Below, in pieces: positions 61,579 to 64,000 of a stretch of DNA of 64,000 nucleotides; positions within the stretch are counted from its first letter, which is position 1, and every line of letters begins with the position of its first letter. This DNA is from Pomphorhynchus laevis (taxonomy: Eukaryota; Acanthocephala; Palaeacanthocephala; Echinorhynchida; Pomphorhynchidae): positions 22,418-86,417 of the forward strand of contig WNNJ02003777.1 of assembly GCA_012934845.2 (NCBI GenBank), given 5' to 3'. The position numbers and the translations under genes are program-made. Below the pieces are notes generated by a model. That model was not told the DNA's origin and searched no databases. It was given only the letters and a program-made list of their open reading frames with translations.

Positions 61579-64000
61579 CTATGTGAAGAGCCTTTCCCTT
61601 TTTCTGCTTCCTCAATTGTTACTAATTTTGATTTCTCGAAGGTTAGCATTCTTTTATTTAATGTTGAAGGCTTATCATCTCTGCTTAATCTGGGTTTGGC
61701 CTCGTGGATTCAGCGTTTTGATGCGGTAATTTTCAATGAGACTTTTAGTCTGAATCATCTTTCTCTACAAGGGTTCTATACCTTTGACCTACCTGCCCGC
61801 TCACACGGTAGAGGTCGTCCATTTGGTGGTGTTATACTAGCAATAAAGTGTTTGCCTTCAACTTGGTCTCACTCTGTCTCAGATAATTGCATTTGTCTTG
61901 TAACTCCTTATCTGGTTATCATTGCGGTTTATTTTAATCCCGACTTCTCTGCGGCTGACATTATTGATGAAATTTCACAGCTTTGTTCTAATTTGCCATC
62001 TAATTCGAGAGTTTTTGTTGGTGGTGATTTTAATGCAAAATATTCAGTTCCATATAGACCAAAACTTCAACAGCTTATTAGTTACTTTGCATCTATGAAC
62101 TTAAAACTTTGTATCCCCGCTGAGAAATGGTCTTATGAGTGTTATCGGTCGAGAAGTTTATTAGATTTTGCCTTTTCTAATTGCGAGGTAACGAAGATGA
62201 ATACCATGCTTGCCTCTGAATGGTCTTTGATACGCAAGCATAAGCCGGTAAACTGTATAGTCAATTTTCATTCTCAGATATTAGAATCTCCAACTAGATT
62301 GTGTCACTCTCGTATTGTGAATCCCGAGTCTTTAAATATCCAAGTGGTTCTTAAAGCTTATTCTCTTATGTCAACTGGTCAACATCATGTGAGTGCTGAT
62401 CTTTTGACTGCGGCAATAGTTCAGAGTTGTGGTTCGTCTTCCAGTCGGCGCTTCACGAGTCGTCCTTTTAATTATCGCAAGTGGCCTATCCTGCAAGAAA
62501 TGCAGCGAACACTGCTTAGAATGTCTCGCGATTGTAGTAGTGGGCATTCTACAAAGGAGGCTTATATTGTCCTTCGACGGGTTTATACCAAAATGTTGCA
62601 GACTTTTCACCGAGATCGTTTGTACGCAGAAGAGTGTCATCGATTAAGTTTGGCAGAGAGCTTTCCATGGAAAGTCCATTCTAAACATCATAATAAAATC
62701 ATGTCTTTAGTTCCGCTTTCCAAGTGGGTTGATCACTTTCGCTCTTTCCTCCATCTCGATGATCTATCGTTGTCATTGCCAGCTAATAATTTTGATTTTG
62801 ACGGTTCCTCTGGTTTGATTGATACACCCTTTTCCATTGATGAAATTGAAGGATGCCTTGCGCGGATGCATGTGAAGAAAGCTAGTGGTCCGGATAATCT
62901 CTGCGTGGAGCAACTCCGAGCTACATTCCACATATTTGGCAGCTATTGGACCTTTATGTTCAATTCTCTACTCTATGGATCCTGTTTGCCATTCTCTTGG
63001 AAAGAGGGGATAGTGAAAGTTCTATATAAGGGCACCGGTCCTTTGGAATCTCCAGACTCTTATCGCGGAATTTTCCTTTTAAACCACGTTTATAAATTAT
63101 TGTCGTTTGTATTAACTTCTCGACTAGCTAAGCACTGTTCTTCGTTATTGCCTGAAGAACAATTTGGATTTCGGCAAGGTCGCTCGACTTGTGATGCTAT
63201 CAGTCTAGTGCGTTCTTCTGTAGTCAACTGTATTTCTAATAAAAATTCATTATATGCCATCTTTATTGATTTTCGTAGAGCATTTGACTCAGTCAATCGA
63301 AATATCCTACTTTCTAAGCTGCATAATAATTGTAATCTTCGTGGGCGCTTTCTTCGCCTACTATATCAGATTCTATTACCTAACCGTGTCAAGGTATTCG
63401 ATGATTTAGCATACTCTGACTTCTTCACAGTTAATCATGGCGTACTGCAGGGGGACCCAATCAGTCCTCTATTATTTTCAATCTTCGTTATTGATTTACC
63501 ACCGGTTATACGGTCTTTTGCAAACGAAGTTGAGTTGGCGCTATATGCTGACGATCTTGTGATCCTGACAAGAAACCTAGGCACGGCTCAAAAGGCACTC
63601 GATGGCTTGACTGTATTTTGTAGTCGGAATGAACTAGACATCAACATTTCAAAATCAAAGGTAGTGAAGTTCCGCGGTGGTGGTCGTTTATCCAAGCATG
63701 ACTCGCTTTTTATAAAGTCTCAGACACTAGAGTTCTGTACTAATTATAAGTATCTTGGCGTTCTATTAACGTCTAGATGGTCTTTTACCGCGCACCTTGA
63801 GGCTAAATCTTCTAAGATTGCAATTAAAACGGCTTCATATCCTCAACTAAGGAAGCTGTCGTTTGAAGGAGCGTTGAGATATTTCGAGTTAATGCTTCTA
63901 CCAATTATTCAGTATGGGTTGGCAACATTCTGGGAGGACCTCACTGAGTTAAATTTTAGACAGATTGATAGGTGTCAGGCCCGATTTTTGAAACATATAG
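61579..64000 (+). CDS. LINE Y ORF2: APE endonuclease + RT, open to the window end
   Basis: 807 codons without a stop, in the frame of ORF1. Endonuclease: VSILLFNVEGLSSLL, FNETFSLNHLS (Glu), RVFVGGDFNAKYSVPY, then a degraded C-terminal SDH region. RT: KKASGPDNLCVEQLRATF, SYRGIFLLNHVYKLLSFVLT, QFGFRQGRSTCDAISLVRSS, LYAIFIDFRRAFDSVNRNIL, VNHGVLQGDPISPLLFSIFV, LALYADDLVILTRN and NYKYLGVLLTSRW. The catalytic YADD is intact. The first in-frame ATGs lie well inside the endonuclease (about 62095), so initiation upstream or read-through of the TGA is needed to make the whole protein. Confidence 0.88.

Larger units (their letters stand above)
60344..64000 (+). mobile_element. LINE Y (APE-type), truncated by the window end
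   Basis: Contains ORF1 (60529-61578) and ORF2 (61579 to beyond 64000) in the same frame. The 5' boundary is taken at the end of the host ORF duplicate. No frameshift or premature stop is seen over 3.4 kb, in contrast with every other LINE here, so it may be a young copy. The clade is not certain. The endonuclease GGDFNAK, the RT GVLQGDPISPLLF and YADD boxes, and an ORF1 with zinc and RRM-like parts fit the APE-LINE supergroup. Confidence 0.85.

Overview
The window is AT-rich eukaryotic DNA, most likely from an arthropod and probably an insect. The reasons are spliced GT-AG introns, very long ORF-free intervals, and dense LINEs and Penelope-like elements (PLEs). No bacterial-style operons, rRNA or tRNA genes or CRISPR arrays were seen. 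The species cannot be named from the sequence.

Host genes. The clearest host gene is on the minus strand between 23194 and 2216. It is a complete eight-exon phosphomannomutase (Pmm) gene. All exon phases agree, all introns are GT-AG, and the predicted protein is 248 residues. Its 747 coding bases are spread over 21 kb because the introns carry LINEs, PLEs, MITE-like elements and foldback repeats. The second likely host feature is a 520-codon Asn/Ser-rich open frame at 52330-53886 that I do not recognise. It is followed by a poly(A) signal. A 3' piece of it recurs at 59.9-60.3 kb.

Mobile DNA, left to right. At 0-23 kb the Pmm introns hold LINE family X (1-640, 6.56-9.96 kb, 10.2-11.0 kb), a canonical PLE with C-terminal GIY-YIG (5-6.2 kb), permuted-PLE tails, two long-TIR MITE-like elements, a TIR element around 10-11.3 kb and a minisatellite. 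At 23.8-27.8 kb there is a broken Ty3/gypsy-type fossil carrying two CR1 3' ends. At 28.8-33.2 kb there is an almost full-length CR1-type LINE on the minus strand. At 33.7-37.9 kb there is a mosaic of LINE pieces. At 38.7-42.6 kb and 44.3-47.0 kb there are two related CR1-group LINEs on the minus strand. At 42.6-44.2 kb (minus) and 47.0-50.4 kb (plus) there are two closely similar PLEs in opposite orientation. The longer one has its GIY-YIG nuclease upstream of the RT, the Naiad-like arrangement. At 54.2-59.9 kb a family X LINE is split by a second CR1 copy, with a 6-bp target duplication. At 60.35-64 kb there is an APE-type LINE (Y), cut by the window end, whose ORF1 and ORF2 share one frame and are separated only by TGA-CTA.

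Most notable signals: (1) a structured RNA-like module in the PLE 3' end, with paired changes between copies that preserve a hairpin and a pseudoknot; (2) two foldback elements sharing the centre TTACAATTGTAA and hammerhead-like CTGANGA...GAAA cores, one inside a PLE with a 14-bp flanking duplication; (3) the TGA-CTA read-through arrangement of LINE Y; (4) two nearly identical inverted CR1 copies that share one RT frameshift; (5) tailed partial copies of the unknown host ORF.
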